Positions 23,149-32,708 of a stretch of 64,000 bases of DNA are shown here, in pieces. The notes under the pieces were generated by a model. It had not been told where the DNA came from and did not search any database. It saw only the letters and a program-made list of their open reading frames with translations. The stretch's first letter is position 1, and every line of letters begins with the position of its first letter. The translations under genes were made by a program, and so were the position numbers. Source of the stretch: Hymenobacter ruricola (GTDB lineage: Bacteria; Bacteroidota; Bacteroidia; Cytophagales; Hymenobacteraceae); assembly GCF_015694525.1 (NCBI RefSeq), contig NZ_JADQDM010000006.1, positions 124,001 through 188,000 on the forward strand, in the 5' to 3' direction.

Positions 23149-25412
23149 TATCTCACCTCGCGCAGGGCCGTGTAAATCACCCGGAAAGCTTTGGGAGCCA
23201 GCGTTTCGGCGTAGCGCACGTGGGGGTGGGCAGCGGTTTCGGTGCGCTCGTTTTCCAGCCGCACGGGGGCCATGCCGCGCTCGCCGCCTTTCTCGGCGAT
23301 GTGGGGCGCGATAACCAGCGACACGATGCTCATCAGCTTGATGAGGATGTTCATGCTCGGGCCGGAGGTGTCCTTGAACGGGTCGCCCACGGTGTCGCCC
23401 GTCACGGAAGCTTTGTGGGCGTCGGAGCCTTTGTACTGCATCACGCCATTCACCAGCACGCCCTTCTCGAAGGACTTCTTAGCATTGTCCCAGGCGCCGC
23501 CGGCGTTGCTCTGGAACATTGCCATGAGCACGCCGCTTACCGTGACGCCGGCCAGCAGGCCGCCCAGCACTTCGGGCGAGGACGCGCTGGAAAACAGCCC
23601 ACGGCACCCAAAGCCCACGATGATGGGCGTGAGCAGGGCAATGGCGCCGGGCAGAATCATCTCCCGGATGGCGGCCTGGGTGCTGATGGCCACGCATTTT
23701 TCGTACTCCGGCCGGCCCGTGCCTTCCATGATGCCGGGAATCTCGCGGAACTGGCGGCGCACTTCCTGCACCATGGCCATGGCCGCGCGCCCCACGGCCG
23801 CAATGGCCAGCGAGGAGAAAATGAACGGAATCATGGCGCCGATGAACACGCCGGCCAGCACGGGCGCTTTGCTGATGTCGATGGACGAAATGTTGGCCGT
23901 GCCCATGAAGGCGGCAAACAAGGCCAGCGAAGTGAGGGCGGCCGAGGCAATGGCGAAACCTTTGCCGGTGGCAGCGGTGGTGTTGCCCACGGCGTCGAGG
24001 ATGTCAGTGCGCTCGCGCACTTCTTTCGGCAGCTCGCACATTTCGGCGATGCCGCCGGCGTTGTCGGCAATGGGGCCGAAGGCGTCAATGGCCAGCTGCA
24101 TGGCGGTGGTGGCCATCATGCCGGCCGCCGCAATGGCCACGCCGTAGAGGCCGGCCGCTTCGTAGCTAAGCACGATGCCGGCCGCCAGCACCAGAATGGG
24201 CAGCACCGTGGACTCCATGCCCACGGCCAAACCGCCGATGACGGTGGTGGCGTGGCCGGTGCTGCTTTGCTGCACGATGCTGTTCACGGGGCGCTTGCCC
24301 ATGGCCGTGTAATACTCGGTGATGATGCTCATCAGCGTGCCCACAATCAGGCCCACCACCACGGCGTAGAACACGTGCAGGGCATCGAAGGTGATGCCGC
24401 GAATGGTGAACGTGCCCGCGGGCAGAATCCACGTAATGAGAAAGTAAGAGGCGATGGCAGAAACGCCCACTGAAATGTAGTTGCCCGTGTTGAGGGCGCC
24501 CTGCACGCTGCCGCCCTCCTTCACCCGCACAAACAGGATGCCGATGAGCGAGGCGACGATGCCCATGCCCGCAATGGCCATCGGCAGGAAGATGGGCGAG
24601 AGGCCGCCGAACTGGTCGCCGGTCACGGTCACTTCGCGGCCCAGCACCATGGTGGCCAGGATGGTGGCCACGTAGGAGCCGAACAAGTCGGCGCCCATGC
24701 CGGCCACGTCGCCCACGTTGTCGCCCACGTTGTCGGCGATGGTGGCGGGGTTGCGGGGGTCGTCTTCGGGAATGCCGGCTTCCACTTTACCCACGAGGTC
24801 GGCGCCCACGTCGGCCGCTTTGGTGTAGATGCCGCCGCCCACGCGGGCAAACAGGGCAATGCTTTCGGCCCCGAGCGAGAAGCCGGTGAGGACTTCGAGG
24901 GCTTTTTCCATCTCCGCGCCGTTGGCAATGCCGCTGGGCACGAACATCTTATAAAACACAATAAACAGCGCGCCCAAGCCCAGCACGGCCAGGCCGGCCA
25001 CGCCCATTCCCATCACCGAGCCGCCCGAAAACGACACGTTTAGCGCGGTGCTGAGGCTGGTCTTGGCGGCCTGGGCGGTGCGCACGTTGGCTTTGGTGGC
25101 AATTTTCATCCCGATAAAACCAGCCAGGGCCGAGAATACGGCGCCAATCAGGAAAGCAATGACGATGACCGGGCTGGAATTCCCGCTGGTGTTGCCCAGG
25201 TAAAACAGAAAAGCCCCGGCAATCAAGCCAAACAGGGCCAGCACTTTGTATTCGGCTTTGAGGAAGGCAATGGCCCCATCGGCGATGTAGCCAGCTATGG
25301 TGGTCATGCGGGCGTCACCGGCGTCTTGCTTGGCTACCCAGCCGGCACGCAGCCAGGTATAGAGCAAGGCAAAAATGCCCAACGCGGGCACTGCGTAAAG
25401 GTATGGAGTCAT
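23148..25412 (-). CDS. hppA: Membrane-bound ion-pumping pyrophosphatase
   Basis: The enzyme hydrolyses pyrophosphate and pumps H+ and/or Na+ across the inner membrane. It has 754 residues and about 16 membrane helices. Substrate-binding acidic motifs are clear: DVGADLVGKVEAG followed by DNVGDNVGD, and GPIADNAGGIAEM. The segment GNTTAATGKG has Ala where K+-independent enzymes have Lys, so it should be a K+-dependent type. Whether it moves H+, Na+ or both cannot be decided here. The ATG of MTPYLYAVPAL was chosen. It is a single gene with its own terminator. Confidence 0.95.
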   Translation of the reverse strand: MTPYLYAVPALGIFALLYTWLRAGWVAKQDAGDARMTTIAGYIADGAIAFLKAEYKVLALFGLIAGAFLFYLGNTSGNSSPVIVIAFLIGAVFSALAGFIGMKIATKANVRTAQAAKTSLSTALNVSFSGGSVMGMGVAGLAVLGLGALFIVFYKMFVPSGIANGAEMEKALEVLTGFSLGAESIALFARVGGGIYTKAADVGADLVGKVEAGIPEDDPRNPATIADNVGDNVGDVAGMGADLFGSYVATILATMVLGREVTVTGDQFGGLSPIFLPMAIAGMGIVASLIGILFVRVKEGGSVQGALNTGNYISVGVSAIASYFLITWILPAGTFTIRGITFDALHVFYAVVVGLIVGTLMSIITEYYTAMGKRPVNSIVQQSSTGHATTVIGGLAVGMESTVLPILVLAAGIVLSYEAAGLYGVAIAAAGMMATTAMQLAIDAFGPIADNAGGIAEMCELPKEVRERTDILDAVGNTTAATGKGFAIASAALTSLALFAAFMGTANISSIDISKAPVLAGVFIGAMIPFIFSSLAIAAVGRAAMAMVQEVRRQFREIPGIMEGTGRPEYEKCVAISTQAAIREMILPGAIALLTPIIVGFGCRGLFSSASSPEVLGGLLAGVTVSGVLMAMFQSNAGGAWDNAKKSFEKGVLVNGVMQYKGSDAHKASVTGDTVGDPFKDTSGPSMNILIKLMSIVSLVIAPHIAEKGGERGMAPVRLENERTETAAHPHVRYAETLAPKAFRVIYTALREVR

Positions 25413-25782
25413 AAAAGTGGGAAAGAGCTGAAAAAGAGAAGGTATGAGGTGTTCGGGCCGCAAAATAGCGGAAATTGCCAGGAAAACCACTGTTGTTCTA
25501 AATACTTCCGCGCCGAGTGTTCCTGCAAGGCCCAGAAGCGCGACCGCACCTGCTTCTGCCGGGAGGCATGCTCGACTTGCTTACGGTGCCGAAGTGTGAG
25601 GACGCCAAAAGCCGGAAAGCTTTGCGTACGGCTGGTTGGCCAGCTAGCTTATCCTCTACTGCAATTGCTAAACAGCGGCTTTCTGAACCACAACCGGCCC
25701 AAGACCAAGCCCGCTTTCCAATGTTCTTGTCGTAAATTTGTGCCTGAGTACCTGCCCCGTTGGTAAAGCTAAATTCTGGTGA
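25413..25782. other. Divergent intergenic region, hppA to MBOAT gene
   Basis: These 370 bases hold no convincing gene. A near -7 box on the minus strand (TATTTTG, 25467-25461) could serve hppA, and an exact box on the plus strand serves the MBOAT gene. Short open frames through the middle lack family similarity. I see no repeat or RNA structure. Confidence 0.5.
25733..25740 (+). promoter_or_regulatory. -7 promoter box (TAAATTTG)
   Basis: An exact TAnnTTTG match 42 bases before the MBOAT ATG. Confidence 0.45.
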
Positions 25783-27204
25783 ATGCTGTTTAATTCTATT
25801 CAGTTTCTGATTTTTTTTGTTGTTGTTACAACAACTTACTTTTTAATTCCCCACCGATTCCGCTGGTTTTTGCTGTTGGTGGCCAGTTGCGTTTTCTACG
25901 CGGCCTTCATCCCCATCTACCTGGTTATCCTATTCGGAACCATTATCATCGACTACATCGCGGGCATTCAAATCGAAAAGGCTGAAGGCGCGCGTCGCAA
26001 GTCCTTTTTGATACTGAGTTTGGTGGCCAACATTGGAGTGCTGGCGGTATTCAAGTACTACAACTTCTTTATTGACAACATCAATTTCCTGTTGCAGCAG
26101 TCGCACATCACGGCCAACGGCTTGGCCTATTTACGAATAGCGCTGCCCATTGGCTTGTCGTTTCACACGTTTCAGGCCATGAGCTACACCATTGAGGTGT
26201 ACCGAAGGAATGTACCCGCAGAGCGCAATTTCGGCATCTACGCGCTGTACGTCATGTTCTACCCGCAACTGGTAGCAGGGCCCATCGAACGTCCCCAAGC
26301 CATTTTGCACCAGTTTTACGAGGAGAAGCACTTTGAATTCGAGCGCGTGGTGCTGGGCCTGGAGCGAATGTTGTGGGGGCTATTTAAAAAGGTCGTCGTC
26401 AGCGACTTGCTGAGTATTTATGTCAATTCTATTTATAATCACCACGAAGCCAACACGGGCCTGACCCTGCTCGTGGCCACGTACGGGTTTGCCTTTCAGA
26501 TTTACTGCGACTTTTCCGGGTATTCCGACATTGCCCTGGGCTCGGCCCAGGTCATGGGCTTTAAGCTCATGGAAAATTTCAATTTGCCGTACTTCTCCAA
26601 AAGCGTGACCGAGTTCTGGCGGCGCTGGCACATTTCGCTTTCCTCCTGGCTGCGCGACTACTTATACATCTCGCTGGGTGGCAACCGCAAAGGCGTAGTC
26701 AAAACCTACCGCAACCTGATGATAACCATGCTGCTCGGCGGCTTGTGGCACGGCGCCTCCTGGAACTTTGTGATTTGGGGCTTTTTGAACGGCGCGTATC
26801 TCAGCTTGGAAAAAATGTTTGGCGTCGACGTGAAGAGTGGTAGTCATTACAGCTGGCCCTACAAGCTGCTGCGCATTTTTATCACCTTCCACCTCATTTG
26901 CTTCACGTGGGTGTTCTTCCGGGCCACGTCTTTCTCGCAGGCTTTCTACATCATCACCCACATTTTCAATCCGGTCAATTTCTGGAATTTGCGCATCCAA
27001 GACACGGGCATCTTCGCGTCGATGAGCTTGGGCGTTGTGCTCCTGCTGCTCTTCGAATACGTGTACCTGCGCAAGCGGCGCCTCGCCGAAATCACGCCAG
27101 CCTATTCGTGGAAGTGGCCGTTGGCCTTTTCCATGGCGCTCATTTTCCTCATCGTGGGGTTTGGCGTGAGCGGTGGCGACCAGTTTATTTATTTCCAGTT
27201 TTGA
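25783..27204 (+). CDS. MBOAT family O-acyltransferase (AlgI-like)
   Basis: This integral membrane acyltransferase hands acyl (usually acetyl) groups across the membrane for O-acylation of a polysaccharide or other surface polymer. In 473 residues there are about 10-11 helices. The MBOAT signatures are FWRRWHISLSSWLRDYLYI and the active-site His region GGLWHGASWNFVIWG. FYPQLVAGPIERP is also typical of AlgI/DltB relatives. It is followed after 28 bases by an SGNH-like protein, the usual partner that completes transfer in the periplasm. Confidence 0.92.
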   Translation: MLFNSIQFLIFFVVVTTTYFLIPHRFRWFLLLVASCVFYAAFIPIYLVILFGTIIIDYIAGIQIEKAEGARRKSFLILSLVANIGVLAVFKYYNFFIDNINFLLQQSHITANGLAYLRIALPIGLSFHTFQAMSYTIEVYRRNVPAERNFGIYALYVMFYPQLVAGPIERPQAILHQFYEEKHFEFERVVLGLERMLWGLFKKVVVSDLLSIYVNSIYNHHEANTGLTLLVATYGFAFQIYCDFSGYSDIALGSAQVMGFKLMENFNLPYFSKSVTEFWRRWHISLSSWLRDYLYISLGGNRKGVVKTYRNLMITMLLGGLWHGASWNFVIWGFLNGAYLSLEKMFGVDVKSGSHYSWPYKLLRIFITFHLICFTWVFFRATSFSQAFYIITHIFNPVNFWNLRIQDTGIFASMSLGVVLLLLFEYVYLRKRRLAEITPAYSWKWPLAFSMALIFLIVGFGVSGGDQFIYFQF

Positions 27205-27232
27205 TTCGTTTTTTACGAGCTCCCTGTATCTG

Positions 27233-28189
27233 ATGCGGCGTTTTGTTTTGTTTATGAGCCTATTGGCTATCTTGGTGGCAGGGGCTGATTTTGCGCTCAC
27301 GAAGCTTTTCGACGCCCTCTACGTTCGGGTTCGGACCGGGCAAACCGGAGGTGAGATTAATCAGTATTTGGCCATGCCCCAAACGCCGGCCATGCTGATT
27401 ATGGGCAATTCGCGGGCCCGCTACCAGGTCGACCCCGATAGTTTTGTGGTGCCCACGTATAGCCTGTGCCACGCAGGCATGGGCCAGGTTTTCCAAACAG
27501 GCCTGCTCGACGTGCTGCGGCTACACAAAAAGCTGCCTCCGGCCATCCTGCTGCACGTCGACTTTGAAGAGTACATGGATGCCGACAACACCGAAGACGT
27601 TGGCAACCTGCGTTATTATTACCACAAAGTCCCGTCCATCACCAGCGAAATAAACGGCATCTCGAAATACGAAAGGGTCAAATATCTTTTTCAATTTTAT
27701 CGGTACAATGGCCGCACCATTAACACGCTTAAAAATTATTTACAGTCGATTAATTACTCTTATGCGGGCAATGGATACCAAAAATCGCCGCCGGTGCTGG
27801 GCGATACCGCTACGTTTAGGATGCCTGCACCAAGCCCCGTAAATCCGCGGGTTCATCGCGCAAACCTGCGTCATTTGGAATCTTTTATAAAAAGATGTAA
27901 GAGCAACCAAGTAAAGCTGCTATGCTTTACTTCACCCTACTTATCTCCGCATTCTTACGCCGCAACGGCTGCCCGTTCTATCGATTCTTTGCTGCGTACG
28001 CAGCACGTGCCTTATTTAAACGTGGCGGCCCATACACCACCAATTCTAATGCACCATGCTAAGCTCTGGCAGGACGGCGACCATCTTAACGAATTGGGTG
28101 CTACTTGCTTAAGCCACGAACTAGCACAGTGGAGCGCCCCTTTTCTTAGGGCTAACGCCTCTGCTCCGCTGGCTACGGGCTCACACTAA
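27233..28189 (+). CDS. SGNH/AlgJ-like partner of the MBOAT acyltransferase
   Basis: This 318-residue protein has an N-terminal signal anchor (about 3-20). It has a GNSRARYQVDP block (Ser within GNSR) near residue 59 and a C-terminal DGDHLNELGA block. They match the spacing of the SGNH fold, with Ser nucleophile and Asp-x-x-His pair. Proteins of this kind (AlgJ/AlgX, DUF1574-like) take acyl groups from an MBOAT partner and pass them to a polymer. The ATG at 27233 was preferred, leaving 28 bases after the MBOAT stop. The target polymer could be the polysaccharide encoded further right, but that is only proximity. Confidence 0.72.
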   Translation: MRRFVLFMSLLAILVAGADFALTKLFDALYVRVRTGQTGGEINQYLAMPQTPAMLIMGNSRARYQVDPDSFVVPTYSLCHAGMGQVFQTGLLDVLRLHKKLPPAILLHVDFEEYMDADNTEDVGNLRYYYHKVPSITSEINGISKYERVKYLFQFYRYNGRTINTLKNYLQSINYSYAGNGYQKSPPVLGDTATFRMPAPSPVNPRVHRANLRHLESFIKRCKSNQVKLLCFTSPYLSPHSYAATAARSIDSLLRTQHVPYLNVAAHTPPILMHHAKLWQDGDHLNELGATCLSHELAQWSAPFLRANASAPLATGSH

Positions 28190-28271
28190 TCGCGCTCAGG
28201 TCAGGAGTACATTTTTTGCCAAACCCTGTACATCGCAACAAGACGACACCGGTTTGGACTATGCACACCCG

Positions 28272-29186
28272 TTACAGGTGTTTCATGAGCACTTGGTACA
28301 GGGCCAACATGCTGGTAATATCGCGCTTGTCCACCAGCTCATCGGGCGAGTGCACGTGGTCTTCGGGTGCACCCACGAAGCACCAGTCCCAGGGCGCGGC
28401 GGCGTGCTGCAGTTCCTTGGCGTCGGAGCCGCCGCTGCCTTCTACTTCGAGCTGGTGCGGAATGCCCGAGGCGGCGGCAATGGCCCGGATGCGGTCCACG
28501 TACGCCCGGCGCGGAATGAGCGAGTCGCGCAGCGAAACGGCGCAGCCCTGCCCGGCGTGCACGCCCTCCGTCACCCAGGTAATGTCCGAAATCAGGGCCT
28601 GGCGCACGCCGTAGGTTTCGTAGATGTACCTGGCCAGGTAGGCCACCGAACCGCCGCCGTGCTCTTCCCAACAGGAAAAAGCCACGATGCCGTGCTCCAG
28701 CGTCTCGCACAGGCGCAGGGCGTTCCACACGCCGAGGCGGTTGTCGAGGTAGCAGCTCTGGACGGTGGTATCGGTTTCGCGGAAGTCGCAGTAGAAGGTG
28801 AGCTCGGTGCCGCGGTCGATGTCGCGGTGGAACGCATAGCCCAATTCGCCGGTTTCCTCGTCTATAGTTAGGGTACAATCTATCAGTCCTTGCGAATCCT
28901 CTCCTACCAGGCGGTAGCCAGCTTCGGCTCGCGGGCCGCCAATGCGCACCAGTTGCCGGCCGTAGCGCACGGTGAAGCCGATGCTGTCGAGGTGGGCAAA
29001 CACGGCCGTGCGCGGCTGGCCAAACACCAGCAGAATGCAGTCCTGAAACCGTTCGTCGGCCAGCACCTGGGGCTGGTGCTGCCAGGTAGCCTGGTGCTGG
29101 CGCACGTAGTCGAGCACAAAATGCGTGAGGGCCGTTTCGTGGCCAGAAGGAGCCTGAATGCGGCAAAGGGAGTGCAACAATTGCAT
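28272..29186 (-). CDS. M42-family metallo-aminopeptidase
   Basis: This cytoplasmic dinuclear-metal peptidase has 304 residues. The ligand set is visible: AHLDSIGF (His and Asp), CYLDNRLGV (bridging Asp), CWEEHGGG (catalytic Glu and metal Glu), [10 protein letters not shown] and the final EDHVHSPDE His. M42 enzymes trim N-terminal residues from peptides and often form large tetrahedral shells. The gene ends convergently with the SGNH gene and has its own -7 box. Confidence 0.85.
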   Translation of the reverse strand: MQLLHSLCRIQAPSGHETALTHFVLDYVRQHQATWQHQPQVLADERFQDCILLVFGQPRTAVFAHLDSIGFTVRYGRQLVRIGGPRAEAGYRLVGEDSQGLIDCTLTIDEETGELGYAFHRDIDRGTELTFYCDFRETDTTVQSCYLDNRLGVWNALRLCETLEHGIVAFSCWEEHGGGSVAYLARYIYETYGVRQALISDITWVTEGVHAGQGCAVSLRDSLIPRRAYVDRIRAIAAASGIPHQLEVEGSGGSDAKELQHAAAPWDWCFVGAPEDHVHSPDELVDKRDITSMLALYQVLMKHL

Positions 29187-29205
29187 GGGCGCGGGGAAAT
29201 ACGCC

Positions 29206-29213
29206 CAAAGCTA
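29206..29213 (-). promoter_or_regulatory. -7 promoter box (TAGCTTTG), minus strand
   Basis: An exact TAnnTTTG match 19 bases before the M42 peptidase ATG. A diverging TACTTTAG at 29226-29233 may serve the TPR gene on the plus strand. Confidence 0.5.
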
Positions 29214-29300
29214 GGCCAAACTCCGTACTTTAGCAGGCCCGTTTCCGCCCGCCCGCTTTTGGCCGGGTCGCGGCTCAGGTCCGCTTTCTACTCGCTTTCT

Positions 29301-30554
29301 ATGCTGCGCTCGCTGTTTTGTATCTGCCTGGGGCTACTTTTGGCGCCATTGCTGGCCAGAGCCCAGAAGCCCGATACAATCCGCACCCCGCCCCCCATCC
29401 AAACGGTGGCCCTGGACACGGTGGGCGTGCTGCCGTCGGCCATCGACACCAAGGGCTGGCTGCTGCTCGACAAAGACATCCAGCTGGAGCTCGACGGCGC
29501 GGTGCACAACATCTACAATTTCAAGTACGACCGGGCCGAAAAGCAGTTCCGCTCCCTGCGGCGGCGCTACCCCAACCACCCCATGCCCTACTTTCTGCTG
29601 GGACTGAGCACGTGGTGGAAAATCCGGCCGACCAATTTTCAGACGTATCAGTACGACAAGACCTTTTTCGCTTACATGGACACGGCCGTGACCAAGGCCC
29701 AGCGCCTTTACGACGCCGACAACAAAAACTACGAAGCCAGCTTTTTCCTCTCGGCCGCCTACGGGTTCGATGCCCGCCTGCACGCCGAGCGCCACGACTG
29801 GCGCAAAGCCACCGTGGGCGCCCGCCGCTCGCTCAACTTCCTGAAGAAAAGCCAGGAAGCCAACGACCTGAGCCCCGAATTTCAGTTCGGCCAAGCGCTG
29901 TTCAACTACTACGCCGTCTGGATTCCGGAAAATTACCCGCTGCTGAAGCCCGTGCTCCTGTTCTTCCCGAAGGGCGACAAGAAGCTGGGCATGGAGCAGC
30001 TGCGCAGCGTGGCCAACAACGGCTTTTACACCGCCAACGAGGCCCGCGTCTTTTTGATGGGTATCCTCAAAAACGAGGAAAACAACGCCGAAGAAGCCAT
30101 CCCCGTGGCCCGCTACCTGGCCACCACCTTCCCCGACAACGGCTATTTCCAGCGCTTCTACGCCCTGCTGGCTTACGACCAGGGCGAATTTGCCGACTGC
30201 GAGCGGGTGAGCCGCGAAATCCTGGACAAAATCAACAAGGGCATGCCCGGCTACGAGGGCATCAGCGGGCGCTACGCCAGCTATTTCCTGGGCTACCTGA
30301 TGCAGAACCGCTACCGCGACCTGGCCAAAGCCAAGGACTACTACCAGCGCTGCATCGTGTTTGCCGAAAGCACCGGCGACACGTCCGGCGGCTTTTACCT
30401 GTTTGCCAATACGAATCTGGCCCGGCTGGCGGTGCGCGAAAAAGACGTCGTTGCGGCAAAACGTTATTACGCTGTGGTGGTGGATAAAGCCGACAAGAAG
30501 TCGGAACAGTACAAGGAGGCCAAAGCGTGGCTAAAAAAGAACGGGAAGGCGTAA
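29301..30554 (+). CDS. Exported TPR-repeat protein
   Basis: The 417-residue protein has a signal peptide (about 1-21, cleavage after ARA). Helical repeats of tetratricopeptide type run from about residue 60 to the end; the clearest unit is NLARLAVREKDVVAAKRYYA. It carries no catalytic motif, so a scaffold role in the periplasm or outer membrane is likely. The ATG at 29301 is fixed by the signal peptide. The next gene starts one base after its stop, so it is co-transcribed with the Wzy-like membrane protein. This may link it to polysaccharide assembly, but the evidence is positional. Confidence 0.78.
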   Translation: MLRSLFCICLGLLLAPLLARAQKPDTIRTPPPIQTVALDTVGVLPSAIDTKGWLLLDKDIQLELDGAVHNIYNFKYDRAEKQFRSLRRRYPNHPMPYFLLGLSTWWKIRPTNFQTYQYDKTFFAYMDTAVTKAQRLYDADNKNYEASFFLSAAYGFDARLHAERHDWRKATVGARRSLNFLKKSQEANDLSPEFQFGQALFNYYAVWIPENYPLLKPVLLFFPKGDKKLGMEQLRSVANNGFYTANEARVFLMGILKNEENNAEEAIPVARYLATTFPDNGYFQRFYALLAYDQGEFADCERVSREILDKINKGMPGYEGISGRYASYFLGYLMQNRYRDLAKAKDYYQRCIVFAESTGDTSGGFYLFANTNLARLAVREKDVVAAKRYYAVVVDKADKKSEQYKEAKAWLKKNGKA

Positions 30555-30555
30555 T

Positions 30556-31920
30556 ATGCTTAATTTTAAAGACCTATTTCTTACTCCTATCTATTTAGGT
30601 ATTTTCTACCTAATTGCTTATTCACTGCGGGACAAGTTTACCAACGTTTACACTCGACCTTATTTTATCAGGGCTCTTACGCTCAAGTTCATCGGAGCTA
30701 TTTCGCTGGGGCTAATTTACGAATTCTACTACGGCGGGGGGGACACATCTGGCTATTTCAACCACGGTACAATCATCCAAAGTGCTTTCAGCGATTCGTT
30801 TCAGGCAGGTTTAAAACTGATAACAAACAGTGATGGAACCAGCGACCCTGAAACAATAAAGTATACCCGATTAATGTTCTGGTATGGACCCAATTCTGCT
30901 GAATACCTAATATCACGCATCACTGCATTCTTTGGATTACTGTGCTTTAATACTTACACCGTAATCGCGCTTTTTTTTGCTTTTGTAAGTTTTAGCGGGG
31001 TTTGGGCAATGTATCTTACATTTATCAAAATTCGGCCTCAGCTGTATAAGGAGTTAGCTATTGCTACGCTTTTTATTCCTTCCGTGTTTTTCTGGGGCTC
31101 GGGGCTGATGAAAGATTCGCTGTGTCTGGGGGCACTAGGTTGGGTTTTTTACGCTTTTTATAAAGGCACCATTCAAAAGCGAAATCTATTTTTCTGCGCG
31201 GTAGTAGGTTTTCTTTCCGCCTATTTCATCGTATTGGTGAAGGTATACATTCTGCTGTGTTTTTTACCAGCCGCTTTGTTGTGGATTTTCAATGAAAACA
31301 GTTCCCGCATTAAAAGTCCTTTGGTGCGGTTATTAGCGAAGCCGGTACTTATAGGTTTTGGGGGCGCGCTGGCATTTTTTGCTGCCACGAACCTGACAAA
31401 AGGTGATGAAAAATACGACGTCGATAAAATTGGCGCACGCAGCAAAATCGTGTCAGAATACCTGTATCAAACCAGCGTAAAGCAGAATGGCTCGGCTTAT
31501 ACCTTGGGCGAACAAGATGGAACCCTGGGGGGCATGGTCAAGCTCGTGCCGCAGGCTATCGTGGTGTCCTTATACCGACCGTTTCTGTGGGAAGTAAAAA
31601 ACCCTATCATGCTACTGTCGGCAATCGAGGCATTAGTGTTTTTGATTTTTACCCTGCGCATCATCATTCGTTCCGGACTTTTCAAGACGTTAGCGCTCAT
31701 CATCAGTACCCCTTCGCTGACGCTGTGCTTTCTGTTTGCCTTGTCATTTTCGGGCACGGTGGGCGTGGTTTCCAATAACTTTGGAACCCTCGTGCGCTAC
31801 AAAATCCCGATGATTCCCTTCTACGTGGCGGGCTTGTACATCACGCAGAGCATGAGCGTGCCCCGCCGCAAGTCGGCCGCCGTGGCCCAGCGCGCCGGTG
31901 GGCGCCTGGTGCCGGCTTAG
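30556..31920 (+). CDS. Multi-pass membrane protein, EpsG/Wzy-polymerase-like
   Basis: The 454-residue protein has about ten membrane helices and one larger loop (about 265-325, containing KYDVDKIGARSKI). The early motif YYGGGDTSGYFNHG lies just after the second helix. It is reminiscent of the acidic loop of EpsG-type polymerases, and overall shape and size fit a Wzy polymerase. No sequence-level proof is possible by eye. The gene is visibly AT-richer than the TPR gene before it. Its stop codon overlaps the stop of the convergent formyltransferase gene. Confidence 0.55.
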   Translation: MLNFKDLFLTPIYLGIFYLIAYSLRDKFTNVYTRPYFIRALTLKFIGAISLGLIYEFYYGGGDTSGYFNHGTIIQSAFSDSFQAGLKLITNSDGTSDPETIKYTRLMFWYGPNSAEYLISRITAFFGLLCFNTYTVIALFFAFVSFSGVWAMYLTFIKIRPQLYKELAIATLFIPSVFFWGSGLMKDSLCLGALGWVFYAFYKGTIQKRNLFFCAVVGFLSAYFIVLVKVYILLCFLPAALLWIFNENSSRIKSPLVRLLAKPVLIGFGGALAFFAATNLTKGDEKYDVDKIGARSKIVSEYLYQTSVKQNGSAYTLGEQDGTLGGMVKLVPQAIVVSLYRPFLWEVKNPIMLLSAIEALVFLIFTLRIIIRSGLFKTLALIISTPSLTLCFLFALSFSGTVGVVSNNFGTLVRYKIPMIPFYVAGLYITQSMSVPRRKSAAVAQRAGGRLVPA

Positions 31921-32708
31921 CGCACGCCGGTGCGCCGCCGATTGGCCCAATATTCTGCCAGCGTGGGGTGCGACCACAGCCGTGATGTGCCTTCCGGCGC
32001 GGGCCGCAATTGAATGTTGCCGCCCAAAGCGGCCCGCACGGCATCTTTCAGCAAGGGCAGGCCGGCGATGAGCTGGTGCAGCGGGTAGGTAGCAAAATTG
32101 TCTTCCGGGCCAGGTTGAATAAGGGCCTGGGCAATGATGCCGCCCGTGTCGATGCCGGCATCCACTAAGTGCACCGACACGCCGCAGTGCGCCGCGTCGT
32201 TGTTGGCCAAGGCCCAGTAGCCGCCGTGCACGCCCCGGTAGAGCGGCGTGATGCCGGCGTGGGTGTTCAGAAACGGGCAGGGCACGCTGGTGAGCACGCG
32301 CTTGGCGATGATGCGCGTGCCGTTTACTACTACCACGTCGGGGCTCAGGGCCTGTAGCCGGGCAATGCAGGCCGGGTCGTTCACCGAGGGCACCCGGATG
32401 GTGCGGTCTTCGGGCAAGGACCGGTCATCAAGCTGATTGGCCTTCTTAAGAGCGGCAAGGCGTGCCTGGGAGCCACGGCCCAGCGGCCCGGCCACGGCCA
32501 GCTTGAAGGCAATCTGGCCCAGCACGGTGGCCCAGCCCAGCTTTTCGGCCCGGCGCTTGAGTAACTGCTTTTGGCTCACGGGCGTTTCGACGATGATGCG
32601 GTGCACACCAAATTCGGCGTCAAGGGCGTGAAACAGGATATTGGTGGACTCGCCGGGGCCGGCCAGCATCACGATTTTTTTGCCGGCAAATTCTGGGACA
32701 GCGCTCAT
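31917..32708 (-). CDS. Formyltransferase-fold protein
   Basis: This 263-residue protein belongs to the N10-formyl-tetrahydrofolate-dependent formyltransferase fold. The catalytic Asn-x-His is in FLNTHAGITPLYRG and the Asp is in DAGIDTGGI. The usual tRNA-binding domain of Fmt is missing and the N-terminus is divergent, so the substrate is probably an amino sugar. Its ATG overlaps the stop of the polysaccharide deacetylase gene (ATGA), implying coupled translation. It is the last gene of the leftward locus. Confidence 0.82.
   Translation of the reverse strand: MSAVPEFAGKKIVMLAGPGESTNILFHALDAEFGVHRIIVETPVSQKQLLKRRAEKLGWATVLGQIAFKLAVAGPLGRGSQARLAALKKANQLDDRSLPEDRTIRVPSVNDPACIARLQALSPDVVVVNGTRIIAKRVLTSVPCPFLNTHAGITPLYRGVHGGYWALANNDAAHCGVSVHLVDAGIDTGGIIAQALIQPGPEDNFATYPLHQLIAGLPLLKDAVRAALGGNIQLRPAPEGTSRLWSHPTLAEYWANRRRTGVR

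Noticed and set aside
25326..25766. Cys-rich open frame in the hppA-MBOAT gap
   Set aside because: It overlaps the hppA start, has no start signal or family similarity, and its frame is not supported by codon pattern.
31917..32708. Methionyl-tRNA formyltransferase (fmt)
   Set aside because: The C-terminal tRNA-binding domain is missing and the gene is fused into a sugar operon.
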